Shown here piece after piece: positions 37,221 to 48,935 of a stretch of 64,000 nt of DNA (positions are counted from its first letter, which is position 1; each line of letters opens with the position of its first letter). The notes under the pieces were generated by a model that saw only the letters and a program-made list of their open reading frames with translations, did not search any database and was not told the DNA's origin. Source of the DNA: Nemopilema nomurai (Eukaryota > Cnidaria > Scyphozoa > Rhizostomeae > Rhizostomatidae); NCBI GenBank assembly GCA_003864495.1, contig PEDN01001366.1:357799-421798 (forward strand), written 5' to 3'. A program made the translations under genes and the position numbers.

Positions 37221-40200
37221 CTGAAGAAAATGTACAAATTTCAGGTAAATCGCACATCACATGATTCTGACTGAAGTTGATGACAAAAAACATAAAAACG
37301 CGTTGGTTGATTAATTAAAACAGATAACAGCATTTTGTTGGAGAGTAAAGTGGAGAAAGAAAAAGCTGTCATAATCAAAAGCTTGATGGAATACTGAAGG
37401 AAACAGCAACATTTTGGTTTGGTCAGTTTTCGAATGACAAAACTCTAAAAACAATAGTACATATACCAAATCAAAAGTATTTTTCAATACAGAAAGAGTC
37501 GATGTATCTGCAGCCCTTGTAGTCTATGTGATAGCCAGGGTATACGACCTACAACATCCTCTCCTGGCTACGATGCTCTCTACCTTAGATTTGACTTACG
37601 CTAGTAGTGAATCCAGCCTTTCAAATATTGATTGGGACACTTGTTGCTTTCAGACATTGTGAAAAGATTAACAAAATATTCTGAGTAAGTGACAAAAAGG
37701 CATACCTGCCGAAGTCACCATCGTCTACTGCAGTTCCAAACTCGATGAGACTCTCGTCCAGAGTATAAGAGACTGTGGAAACGCCTTCGTTGACTATGAC
37801 GTCTGTCTTTCCGTCAGTTTTCTCCAGATCAACGATATCACCCTGAAAGAAAACATCAAAATCCGACATGTTAGGATTACTTGCTTTCAACGTGATGTAT
37901 TACAAACCAAAGGCCCGCTCCAAGGCTGGAATCATCCATTTGAGAGACTGAGCCTTAAAACCTCGAGGCCCTCTTCATAGACTTCCAGATGCCTGTAAGT
38001 GATAATTTTGGGGTCTTGGGTGTACGCTGTGCTGAAGTTAAGTGTGAAGAAGCAAACGGCTTAACGGAATAAAGATATTTGGATACGTACCTTGATGGGG
38101 AACATGGTTACACGCTCCGGCGAATCGATGTTGTACCAAATGCACAGATTTGCTCTATCTTGTGCAACAACAACATCACTCATAGGTACCCACTATAAAA
38201 AGAAAACAGTTGAGATGAAAATTTGTAGCCCAGTTTTATAACACACTATAATTGGTGTAAACTGCAATAGAAAGTGCCTTTGAACTTCAATAATTCTTAC
38301 AGATTTAATAGCTTTTCATCTTGTATTTCCAACATAGATTGCCCACAGACATACCCCATACCTAAGCATATCATTAAGGACTTATGTGCCAAATAGAAAG
38401 GCAAAGTGATTTTTGAACGGCGGAAGTAGGGAGAGTTTTGAACGCATGACTTTTGTTTCCACCGATAGAAAGTGCCTTAGAGCCTTAATAACTCTTACAG
38501 ATTTAATAGGCTCTCATCTCGTTATTTCCAAAATAGATTGCCTACCTAAGCATATCATTAAGGTCTTATGTGCCAAAGAGAAGGGCAAAGTGATGCGGAT
38601 GAAGGGAGAGTGTTGGAAGCATGACTTTTGTTTCCACCGATAGAAAGTGCCTTAGAGCCTTAATAACTCTTACAGATTTAATAGGCTCTCATCTCGTTAT
38701 TTCCAAAATAGATTGCCTACCTAAGCATATCATTAAGGTCTTATGTGCCAAAGAGAAGGGCAAAGTGATGCGGATGAAGGGAGAGTGTTGGAAGCATGAC
38801 TTTTGTTTCCACCGATAGAAAGTGCCTTAGAGCCTTAATAACTCTTACAGATTTAATAGGCTCTCATCTCGTTATTTCCAAAATAGATTGCCTACCTAAG
38901 CATATCATTAAGGTCTTATGTGCCAAAGAGAAGGGCAAAGTGATGCGGATGAAGGGAGAGTGTTGGAAGCATGACTTTTGTTTCCACCGATAGAAAGTGC
39001 CTTAGAGCCTTAATAACTCTTACAGATTTAATAGGCTCTCATCTCGTTATTTCCAAAATAGATTGCCTACCTAAGCATATCATTAAGGTTTTATGTGCCA
39101 AAGAGAAGGGCAAAGTGATGCGGATGAAGGGAGAGTGTTGGAAGCATGACTTTTGTTCCCACCTGTACGTAGCTGCAGTAATTCAGAATAGTTGTCTTGC
39201 TTTGGCTTGAGACATCCAGCAGATGCAACTTAAAGGTAAACAAAACAAAGAAAGTGGTTAGAAAAACTTTCTGTGTCATAGGTACAAAAGTAGCAAGTGG
39301 CATTTTATAAATTTTTAACTTCAAGCCCAAAAGAGGTTTATAGGTGGAGCCAGTGAAATATAAAATATGAACATAGAATGCGATTCTTTCAAACGTGATC
39401 GCGCATGAAGGCTAATGTAGCAAAAGGTCGAATATTTCTTTGAAGTAACGTGTTCATAAAATGCTATAAATTCTAGTGGGCAGCATACTTTGAGCTTCTT
39501 GTCCCTGAACAGAAGTTTCTTGCCAGTTTCACTTAGCTGAAATAGATAGAACTAGGTTCAGATTTTTACTACCAATTGAAAAGCAAATTATTTTCATTAT
39601 TTATCGCAGATAACATGTCCAAAAAGTGTTAATTTGCATGGTATATATGTTTTATATGATAGCCCCTACTTCACGCTTGAAGATAACAAATGTAGGAAAT
39701 AAGATAGATGCAAAGTAGCTTGGAAACTTCACAGATAAGGCACAAAGCAGTTTCAAAACCAACTGTGGAAAAAGCAAAGCGAAGAAAATTGGTTAGGATG
39801 ACGTATTGTGAGTGAAACGACTGAAGAGTGTCCTAAGTGGACTAGATGACAGAGTACGGACACGTGGGCTTCAATAATTGTTACTCTAAAGAGATTCTGC
39901 ATAGATGATTTACAAAAACCGTTTCTGTTGACTGGAAGTTATTTATTAGCTGATTAAAAAGCACTGTACCTCTAACCAATCAATTTTGCCATCATGAGAC
40001 ACAGTTGCTGCGTTAAATCCAGTAACGAGATCGACTGAAATGAAAAAGGCAAATCATTGATTGGTTAAATACAAGACAAGAATTTCAGGCCAACATATTA
40101 AGAAAAAGGTTTTGCACCAACGCCAGAGTCAAGGGCTGGAAAAATCTACTTCTCGCTGCAGTGCCCATGTAATTCAATCATGGACAACTTGAAAAGATGG

Positions 40201-43200
40201 ATGAAAAGATAAGAAATACATTAATAGAACGATCTTACGAACAAACAATAAAAAGATGGATGATAAATGATGGTGAAAGGACAATATCAATTATGCCACT
40301 GGGTGAGAGCCAGGATGATGACAATAATAATAATGACAATGATAATTATGATGGTGATTTTGATTATGATTATGACCACTAGCAGTGTCATTGTGTAGCT
40401 AAAGATTGTCAACTCAGACTCACCAACGCATACAGTTTTCAGGTCAATAAGATAAGCCATTTTCTTATTTTCCCCCTGATCTTTCAACTTCCGCTCATTA
40501 AGACGAACGCTAAAAGTCAATGAAGCAAAGTAAGGTAGGCAAGAATGTCGGTCATGCAATTTTATGATGTCGCTTGTGCAATGAAAAAAATGACAGTAAA
40601 TAGTGAAATAGAATTATAAGTAGATGTAGATGAAATATGTTAAAAGTAAATGGTTTTTACTTCTACATCTACCAGAACATTTAACTTGATTTCAAACTGA
40701 TTTTAGTGATTGAATGAGGATAAACGGTCGTTAATGTACAAACTAGCATAATAAACGCCAAGAGCCAACTCCAAGCTAAGATATGAGTGTATCAAAAGCA
40801 AAGGTCAACGATGGAATACCAAGGGTAGCAACAAAATGTCAAAGGTTAAGAGCCCTGTAACCCTGTATTTTCTTACAAAAAGTGTACAAATTTTGGTGAT
40901 AGGAGCAACGCAAAAAAGGTGAAAGAGACGATTCGTAACAAACTTAATTACGGACCTGATGAGATGTGGATTCATGAACTCTGTCCTAACTGTTGCCAGA
41001 ACTTCGTTACTTCCATACTCAATCAAAGTCAGCTCGCCAGCATTGAAGATCATGCAAACCTGTAGATGGAATACCATTGTCAATACTTGTCCAGGTCTAT
41101 GCAGAGTGTTTCCGAATTTTAAAGAGCTGGAAAATGACTTTGAAAGCTTTACATTTGTCTGTTTTATAACCCATTTGAGGATTAGCTAGAACTCTTTATA
41201 ATTCTGCTTGCTCTTCTTAAACTTCTTTTAATTATACAATGGTAGGCTTCAGGTAAATCTAGAGGCATATTGAAAAAATGAGAAGGTTACCCAAGATATA
41301 AATCTTACATTTTCATTCTCAAAAAAGAATTTTTCATTTCCGCCGGTGACCTGCCATGGTACCTATAGAAAAAGAAGATGATGTCGGGTCAATTTTCATT
41401 TTGATTGATAGTGACACAAAACAGAATAAAATGATTGATCTATACTCATTATTTATCATATTTATCAAGATATAGGTTTGAAAACTTAGTACTAGTCCAG
41501 AGAGCTCAACCAAAGGAGAAAATGATTTGAGCATATAGGCAGACTCAGAATAAACTTTTGTCAAGATGTTGACGAGAGAGCTATACATATGCCAAGGTCA
41601 GGGATTTTTATTGTCTTTGGCTCTAAATCGATTTCAAGCAATAAATGCTTAATGAATGCTGCATTTTTAAGAAAATTCTCACCTCGCTCAGCTTATTTGT
41701 TTGCAGATCTCCAAGCAGAACAGTATCGGATGTGTGAGCGACCAGGTATCTGTCTTTGCCCATTACACTGACTTTGTCAATCTACAAAAAGAGAACATCT
41801 CTAACAATCACAACACATCATAGAAATCGGACTTTTCATAAACATTCGATATCGCACAACTTTTTCATAGTAGAATAAAGCTTTTGAGATTTATATTTTC
41901 TGCAATAACAGAATATAGAGGGTTTATAATGATGTAGAAGTTTCGTTCAGTAAATTAAATCTACCGAGCTGAGCTAAACTTGTACGGAGCAGAAAAACAC
42001 ATTATGTCCACATCCTGATAATGGAATGATGCCAAGTCGATTCTCTAAGTGCATTGGACTTCTTGAAATAACCTTAAGGTTCATTTCAAGCAAAAAATGT
42101 AGGTTCAAATAATTAGTGAAAAAGGAAGCAACTGGGGATGAGCGTATTTTATTTACGTTATAGGTATCGTTAATTGAAGAGAATACTAGCAGGTAATGTT
42201 TATAAAGACATAAAAGAATTGTCTTGGAGAACAAGCATTTGGAGAATTGTCTTGGAGAACAAGCATTTGAAGAATTGTCTTGGAGAACAAGCATTTGAAG
42301 AATTGTCTTGGAGAACAAGCATTTGAAGAATTGTCTTGGAGAACAAGACATTGGAGAACAAGCAATTTCCAATGCAGTCTCCTGTAGTAGCCTACCTCGT
42401 ATCCATAATGAGACTTGAGTACAACTCTTGCACCAGATGACAAGTTCTTGACAATGACCTAACAACAGCATAAAGAGTAATAACTTGACAATAACACGAC
42501 CAGATTTCAGTTTATGATACGGAGGGGATTCAATGGCAATTAAAAAGAATATTGTGATAAGAATAGCACGGTAAAATGAGGATATCCACTTCAAGTGTGG
42601 CAATCGAAATCATCATGGCATCTAGAGATAAAGTCCAGAAATGACTTGACAATAACAAGCTCTTGGGGTCATCTTGTCACTGGAATGTACGAAAGCTATT
42701 CGTAGCTCTAATGAAAACACATGCATTAGGCCTTCGAACATTACAGAGGGTCAATATGAGTAGCAAGTATACGTATAGACAAGTTTAATGTAGAGAAAAC
42801 TCAATTTCACGGCTATTTGTGCATTCACTGAAGAACAGACTCAGCTTGAGCTCTGCACAGATAGGAAAAGAATGGTTGGGTTCCTACCTGGCTGAGGCCA
42901 ACGTAAGTCATTTCAAACTTGTTTTTGTAGACAGTTCGCTTTAGAGCGCAGTCGAAAAGCTCGACGCCACCGCAGAGGGTACCCTATGGGAAAGATAAAC
43001 ATGAATGATACATATCAAGGATACATAAGACAGTTGCCTTATGACCATATTGAACGTGTAGCGTAGGGTAGAAACTTGAAACTACAATGCTCTATATACC
43101 GCGGACATTAAGATGTAAGGATGCAGAAAGTATAGTGAAGTTAAGAAAATACAGAAAGTAGTAGTCAGCGAAAATTTTTAATTTTTTCTATCCAATCAGG

Positions 43201-46200
43201 TCAGAAAAATGTTCAAATGCGCCATGTTGTGCATGTAATTTGTGTTTTTTCACGCGAAATGTTTTAGCTTTCCAAGTTAAACTGTAGTCACCCATATATA
43301 GAAGAGGAATCATATCAAAATCATGAACATTAAGGTAAATACGAATAAAGAAGATCATCGATCGACGTTTAACTCATGTGATATACGGTATGCAACTTGA
43401 TCTTTTGTGATTCTATTGTGATTCTATTGTGATTCTATTGTGATTCTATTGTGATTCTGCAAGAACCAATCACCTAGTAAGCGGTTATTGTAATCACATT
43501 AGAAAATAAAGACAGATGCCAGCTCTACACCAGAAATCACACTGGACGCTCTTTATGCGGTAGGGCGCGAGAGGTTGATATTCTAAACAATCACAATGCC
43601 AACATACAGCGCACAAACGAGATCCATCTCGTTTCCATGCAAGAGCAGAAATTGTGTATAGATTCGGAATTTCTTTCGATTTTCCTTCCTCCCATGCTCC
43701 TCTTCTTGGCGTCCAATTGAAAATCCGCAATCTAGATGACATTTTACGTTAAAACACTGGAACAAAAGCACTTCATTACACATTTTATTTCATTGATGTT
43801 GCACTTTCAACTATTACACAGCCCCAGTCACCTACCAAAGCACATAGTAAGCGCAATTCAATATACTTGGAGGAGAAGGAGGAGAAACAGAATTAGTATC
43901 GTATCTATGCAATTTAGATTGCAGAAGGAGGAGAAACAGAATTAGTATCGTATCTATGCAACCCTTTTTCATGATATTCACTTGTCAGGAGATCATATAT
44001 ATCACATATTTCGATATGGTATTTACGACTTGCAGTCACTCTTTCACAAGATCATCTAAATTATTTATAACACAAGCGCTGCACTGCATGATGTCTTATC
44101 ACCGAGGCAAAGTGGCCAACAATGAGTTTCTGATGGACCCCCGAACCCCCTTACCATCCCCCATCTACATACTCCAGCAAAAGAAAAACTCACCTATCAA
44201 AACTCCCAACAACAAACGACTGACCACTTGGGCTGCAAATGGCAGTTGTGAATTCCCTTTCGTCTTCTTTCGAATAATCGAAATTTTGGAGCACTCGACC
44301 TTGAAAAAAATTCCCATTACTATTCTCTACTTTCAAAAAACACTTTATTGTTCTCGATATTTTTTATTGTTAACCGTAAATGCTTTTACCTCTAAATAAG
44401 GCAGTCGCAATTATTCCCAAGAAAAGGAAGCATTGTTGCTAAATAGTTTTAGTATCTAGACTTTATTTAATGAAATACAAATTTTCATGAACAGCGACAT
44501 ACCTTCGTTGCCGTATGCGACAATTCGTTTGTCACATCCAGCGGCTACAATTGTTGATCCCCAGCACAGTGCGTATGGAGCACAGGAGTGGCGAACCAAC
44601 TGACCCTGGAGAAAAAAGGTTTTTCACAATTTAAAATATGCATACAGCCAAGAAAACAATCAGGATACAGTAGTGTCCCACATATAAGAAACAACCTTTT
44701 TATTTCAGGTCTTATACCTTACTTGTACACTTAAAATCAATATTTCTATAGTAATACTTCTTATATAAAAAATCATATTATAATATTGATTTTCTACTCA
44801 GATGCAAGCTCAATGATTATGGCCAAATACCATATGCAATTTTGATTTCTGCTTAGTTTGCATTGAAACTTACTTTTCATTTGATCAGTGTAGAATGTTT
44901 AGGTTTTATTCTATTTCACAAAATATTAAAATATATTAAAATTTTTGGACAAGAAACAAGTCTTTTTTTAGATCTTTGCCAGTTCCTAATTAAAGGGGCT
45001 ATTTTAAAAAAAAATTAGGTTCTGTATTTCTTAAAATTAGGTTTCTTATATGTAGGACACTACTGTAATAATCCATTTATATTAATGATGAAACATCGTG
45101 TTATGCATGACAGAAGTCTGATAGAAGGCGTGATATGTTCAGCAATTTTTGTTTACTGACAAGAGAATTTCCACAACCAGAATGATAAACTAGAATGGTT
45201 GGCAACATACCTGTGACAAACCAGTGCCCTCATCATCAAAGAAGTACCTCACTATTGCTCCATCAATATGTCCTGAGAGTATACCCTTGCCAGACGGGCT
45301 AAAACCAAAGTATAATACTCTTGCCAGATAAGCAAAGACAAACTACATACATATCATATACATAGTATTAAGACATAACAGGTATTTATTACCATGGAAT
45401 GATCATGTTGAATATAAAAAATAATGAAAGCTTTCAAAAGCCGTAAGAGACATATGGGTACAGTCTACATTGCCTGGTACTTACTTTGCACACAGTGAGG
45501 TAACAAAGACATCAGTCCCATAAATTGTTTGGGATTTGTTTGATTTCAGATTTGCAAGTCGGACCTTCACAAAGAAATTAAAACTTTTCGCCAATTAAAA
45601 TGACAGATGACTTAAAAAAGAAGGACTGAGAAATGGTAAAACCAGGAAATATAAATTTATTAGCTAGACACTTTGCATTTCAAGTGACAAGCTTATTCCT
45701 TCACTTTGTATGGATACTAAGAATAAATTCGAGTTGATTGACAGCAGGATTTGTAAAACCTCAACTGTTTTTATCATTTGAGTGTATTAGGAGGGAAGCA
45801 AATTATTTTTTGCTGGCATTAAATGTGATGTTTGGCCAAATATGACATGTATTCATGCTCCACACAGTAAAAGTGTTGAATGGTTTTGATGTTGACTTGT
45901 TGACTTTCTGACGATAAACACAGAAGATTCACAACAAAACACACAGTCACCTTTCCGTCAGCAAGCCCAAAAATCACAAACTGTTGTTCTGGTGGCCAAA
46001 TCAAGCATGTGACAGAGCTCTAAAAAAATTGCATAGAAATAGATGCCAAGTCAAAAACTTTGTTGGTTATCAAATGAAAAATGAATAATAATAGAAATAA
46101 CAATGCATGTAACAATGGAGAATGTCAACAGTTAGCAAAGTTTTGTGTGAAAAAATGAGGATCAATTATAATAGAACCACTTAAAGATAATCAACCATTA

Positions 46201-47720
46201 AGCAGCCTCTTTTAGAACCAAATACTTCAAAATAACATAGAAATAAGGCAGCTTAAATTTCAGAGTAATCTTCACCAAAAACATTTGGCAGTTTCTTCAA
46301 ACTGATATCCCATAGAATATAGGTTCAAGGCACATTAGAATTTCAAGTAGATGAATCATTATAATAAACATTAAATGCTAGAATTGAATTCTATTTTCTT
46401 TTTACGCAAGTGATTAGATCTCACCTGTTGAATAAATTTATTGCAGATCACTTTCTTTTCTCCCCTTAAAATGAAAAAACACAAATAAATGCAAGCAAGC
46501 AAGTATCTGGGACCTTAAAAGATACCAAAATCAAAACTTATATCTTTTAATAAATAAAATGATTTATCCTGGTCAATGTTTGCCTATGAGTTTTTTGTTT
46601 AATTACTCTGAAATAATGGATCTTCCATTTATATTTGTTTCATTCTTGTACTCAAATTATCATAAGAATTTAAACAAATTTTATTAGATTAGTCCCAAAT
46701 TATTATTAGATTAGAAACAAATTATTCCCATTAAAATAAGCTTCCAGATGTGAAAATAGGTTATTTTAAGAATAAGAGAAAAAATCAGAATCAATTCTTT
46801 GCTATGTTTGAATACTTTTAAGATAGTGGAATTGAATACAAGCATTACTAATCGAAACTTAACACTCACCAATCTTCCCCAATTTTGTACACAAAAAGAA
46901 TGTTATCAGTCTGCCCAACTGCAATCTTGGTCCCATCAGGGGAAAAAGCCAGTCCTTTCACAATGTAGCCTTTTTTCCCAGTCTGTGAAAATAACAAAAT
47001 TGTTCATCAAAAACAGCATTTAAAGTGACCGATATAGAGCGCTTGTAAAAAATAAAGAATATTAAACAATAGTCCTGGGGAGAGAGTCTCCAAACACTCT
47101 ACATTCAAGTGTATTTTGACTCTTAAATAGACAAACCAAGCCCTGGCTACCATTTGATTGATGCCATGCCATTACAATAAGGGCAACTTACTTTTGGATC
47201 TCCAGGTTTTGTTGAAAATTTGTCCCTGCGCTCTCCTGTATCATCAAATAATATTACAACTCTGTCTGTAGTGACAACTGCAAATTTGTTGTTTGTTGGT
47301 GACCATGTCATGGCACTGACTTTTGCTGCTCCATCCTATAGAAAGAAACGTTTAAGGTACCTCAGGCATTGAAGATGTAAGAATCTGGGGCTTTTTACTA
47401 GGCTTCACTCTATTTTTTCCTTTTTAACTTGATACACTTGCTGCACTAAATAGATAACATGAAATGTCTGGATACATCATGAAATGACTGAATACATCAT
47501 AAAAAGAAAAAGAAAAAACAAAGCCATCAAAATAGATAAAGGAACTGATGCTTAGTGGAAACATAAATTGGGTAAGATATTTCAAATGCTGTTGGTTAAA
47601 TTTTCTTTTCCATCTACTATATGGAAATAAAATTAGGCTACAAAAAATACAGACTAATAAAATTCAGGAACAAAAACAAACCTGGGGAGGGAGCAGCGTC
47701 TTTAAGTATTTCAACTGCAT
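21448..47720 (-). CDS. IFT172: Intraflagellar transport protein 172 (IFT-B), complete, 54 exons
   Basis: IFT172 is a peripheral IFT-B complex subunit that links trains to turnaround at the ciliary tip; it is needed to build cilia and flagella. The 54 exons sum to 5241 bases, 1746 residues, against about 1749 in human. Start ATG 47720-47718 ([10 protein letters not shown], matching the family start); stop TAG 21450-21448 after [13 protein letters not shown], matching the conserved end. N-terminal half: WD40 repeats; C-terminal half: TPR-like helical repeats. Conserved stretches include [60 protein letters not shown] and [19 protein letters not shown]. Splice phases match throughout. Two single-base frame breaks occur (exons 23 and 47) and one intron is GC-AG. 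All other exons are intact, so I regard the gene as real and the breaks as probable sequence errors. Confidence 0.95.
25021..25093 (-). tRNA. tRNA-like gene or tRNA pseudogene (Lys-type body, atypical anticodon arm)
   Basis: A 73-base cloverleaf: 7-bp acceptor stem (GACCCGA/TCGGGTC, fully paired), D arm GCTC-AGTTGGTA-GAGC, T arm with TTCGAGT loop and one A-C mismatch, and T5 downstream that could stop Pol III. The body resembles eukaryotic tRNA-Lys, but the anticodon stem has 6 bp (CTTGAC/GTCAAG) instead of 5 and the loop is GTAAAAA, giving AAA as anticodon. The variable loop is 4 bases. A functional eukaryotic tRNA with AAA would be unusual, so a pseudogene or tRNA-derived repeat is likely. 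It sits in the IFT172 intron just after exon 47, same strand as the gene. Confidence 0.6.
27122..27222. repeat. 40-bp tandem repeat in an IFT172 intron
   Basis: Two identical copies and one partial diverged copy of a 40-bp unit beginning AATCAGAGCCTGCGAATTCG, in the intron between exons 43 and 44. Confidence 0.85.
29690..30020. repeat. Purine-rich (GAAA/AGAA) low-complexity tract in an IFT172 intron
   Basis: About 330 bases of almost pure A and G on the + strand, upstream (minus-strand sense) of exon 38. The 187-residue minus-strand open frame across it is Phe/Leu/Ser low complexity and continues into the real exon only by chance. Confidence 0.85.
37706..47720 (-). CDS. IFT172: IFT172 exons 1-21 (WD40 half), exon coordinates
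   Basis: Exons in transcript order: 47682-47720, 47192-47335, 46870-46982, 46425-46464, 45951-46019, 45485-45564, 45211-45298, 44503-44605, 44194-44299, 43608-43731, 42888-42983, 42396-42458, 41683-41781, 41309-41362, 40956-41059, 40424-40509, 39970-40034, 39489-39536, 39163-39228, 38091-38192, 37706-37842. Exon 1 carries only 13 codons. Each boundary was placed by a GT/AG pair that keeps phase and protein similarity. WD-type blades run from [13 protein letters not shown] (exon 2) to [12 protein letters not shown] (exon 20). Exon 10 donor follows ...RLCA; reading past it would lose the conserved GTLCGGVE that opens exon 11. Confidence 0.92.
38267..39162. repeat. 175-bp tandem repeat in IFT172 intron 19, abutting the 5' splice site
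   Basis: Five head-to-tail copies; the three spaced exactly 175 bp (38621, 38796, 38971) are essentially identical, the outermost left copy is clearly diverged. The rightmost copy ends at the donor of exon 19 (GTGGGAAC...), and each other copy carries the related GTGGAAAC at the same place. The 65-residue open frame seen in every unit repeats because the unit repeats; it has no start context or similarity I recognise. Confidence 0.95.
40313..40379. repeat. AAT/GAT-rich microsatellite in an IFT172 intron
   Basis: Imperfect run of GAT, AAT and GAC triplets (GATGATGACAATAATAATAA and similar) in the intron between exons 16 and 17. Confidence 0.8.
42217..42356. repeat. 28-bp minisatellite, five copies, in an IFT172 intron
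   Basis: Five copies spaced exactly 28 bp (starts 42217, 42245, 42273, 42301, 42329) of a unit opening AATTGTCTTGGAGAACAAGC, just inside the intron after exon 12. Open frames of 85-209 residues on the minus strand here are repeat artefacts or read across exon 12. Confidence 0.93.
43407..43460. repeat. 11-bp microsatellite (GTGATTCTATT)n in an IFT172 intron
   Basis: About five copies of GTGATTCTATT in tandem, between exons 10 and 11. Confidence 0.9.
43866..43960. repeat. Tandem duplication, about 50 bp, in an IFT172 intron
   Basis: The segment GGAGGAGAAACAGAATTAGT through TCGTATCTATGCAA occurs twice in a row with only a short spacer, between exons 9 and 10. Confidence 0.85.
44668..45065. mobile_element. 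Tc1/mariner-like MITE in an IFT172 intron
   Basis: 398-bp AT-rich element with terminal inverted repeats: it starts CAGTAGTGTCCCACATATAA and ends with the near-perfect reverse complement (TTATATGTAGGACACTACTG). TA flanks both ends (44666-44667 and 45066-45067), the target duplication of the Tc1/mariner superfamily. No transposase coding sequence, so it is non-autonomous. It lies between IFT172 exons 7 and 8. Confidence 0.85.
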
Positions 47721-47866
47721 GACTTTAATCCTCTTCTAGTTCCCCGCAACACACTTGTAGGCCATAAAAAAATTATCAACGATTTATGTAAACAGTGCGT
47801 TGCGAATATATGATAGACCCACACAAGACTTGGCTCCTTCAGAAAAGACGATAAACCAAGCTTTCC

Positions 47867-47878
47867 GTTACTGTCAAC
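47867..47878. promoter_or_regulatory. Possible X-box (RFX site) upstream of IFT172
   Basis: On the minus strand GTTGACAGTAAC lies about 150 bases upstream of the IFT172 ATG. RFX factors drive many ciliary genes through X-boxes (GTNRCC, spacer 0-3, RGYAAC). The second half-site matches fully, the first has one mismatch. Motif presence only; no functional evidence. Confidence 0.3.
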
Positions 47879-48822
47879 GCAGTGAGCAACGCATGGACAA
47901 TAAATCTACTTGAATGTTGCTTTTTATTAGATATAACAAAGCATTGACTGTGGAAAAACAATCTTCTTTACGGCGCCTGAAAGTTTTGAATTTGGCCTAA
48001 TGCTATGCTTGCAGCCTCGTTATCGGGCATGTAGCCATGGATTCCCAAACAACTCGGAAAACAGTACCTGTAGTTTCTGTGCATCGCCATTAAATTTTCC
48101 ACCTGCAGAAGCCTCTTTTTCTTCAAATTCTCCTCAACTTTCATTGCTTAGCTGCATATTGCAGTTTTCCTAAAAGTACCAAGTAATGCCATTTCCCAAC
48201 TCTCTTTTCCGATGGGCTGTTTCAAGCAAGCAAAGAAAGACCCTATGAATTTAGCCTAGATGAATTCAGATACACGAACCTTAAGGGACATATGTCAGAT
48301 TTAAAATGTTACCTGACAGAGAAAGATTAGAAATAATGATTCATAAATTTACAAACATTATGTTTAGGTATAGCTGCAACAAAGAAGCACTACAGTCTTA
48401 GCATACAAACGTAGAAACTTGTTTTAAAAATCTGTCAAAATCTTGGTCTTTAAAAATGAATAAATTTGAACAGACCACCTATGCATATAGCATTTCTTAT
48501 ACATAAAATTGTTGATGCATTCAATCCCTCCTAAATGACGAAGAGTTATTTCAAGTTTTCTGGAATGCAATAATGTAGAATTCCCAAAAAATTCCGCTCT
48601 ATAATAAGCATGATACTTTTAAGAATAATTTCATTGTGAAGTAGTGACCTAGATGTCACCTTAATTTATATTTTTCACTTTCTTTGTTCTCTATACCTAA
48701 AAACGATACATAAATTTTGCTGGGAACATTCATAGCCTCTTATTCGTACATACGCAGCCTCAGTTTGAGTCAGTTGTCAATAAATGCTGTAGCTCAAAGC
48801 TCAAATTCGTCTGCAATGAATT

Positions 48823-48830
48823 TGACGTCA
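48823..48830. promoter_or_regulatory. CRE-like palindrome TGACGTCA upstream of the coiled-coil gene
   Basis: Perfect 8-bp CRE/ATF site, 113 bases before the ATG at 48936, followed by an AT-rich TTAATAAATA that may act as a TATA element. The broken copy of this gene at 59044 has the same CRE with nearly the same spacing (58929-58936, 115 bases), which supports a role in this promoter. Confidence 0.55.
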
Positions 48831-48935
48831 CAAGAGGCTATCCACTTAATAAATACGAGTCTTGCGATACCTTGATCATAATATTCATGAATCGATATTC
48901 GATACATTGCGGATAGCATTTGTGTTTACGAGAAA

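Larger units (their letters stand above)
47721..48935. other. Divergent intergenic region between IFT172 and the coiled-coil gene
   Basis: About 1.2 kb shared by two head-to-head genes. It should hold the IFT172 5' leader and promoter on the left and the coiled-coil gene promoter on the right. A minus-strand open stretch at 48068-48144 starting MKVEENLKKK and ending at a GT donor could be a small exon of unknown ownership; I could not join it to anything. Confidence 0.45.

Noticed and set aside
38413..39210. Repeated 65-79 residue + strand frames
   Set aside because: The same 175-bp intronic repeat read several times; antisense to IFT172.
41974..42603. 209-residue minus-strand frame
   Set aside because: Runs over a 28-bp minisatellite and in the wrong frame through IFT172 exon 12.
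48068..48144. Possible small minus-strand exon (MKVEENLKKK...)
   Set aside because: Has a donor but no partner exon; an IFT172 leader exon would then contain upstream ATGs. Left unassigned.
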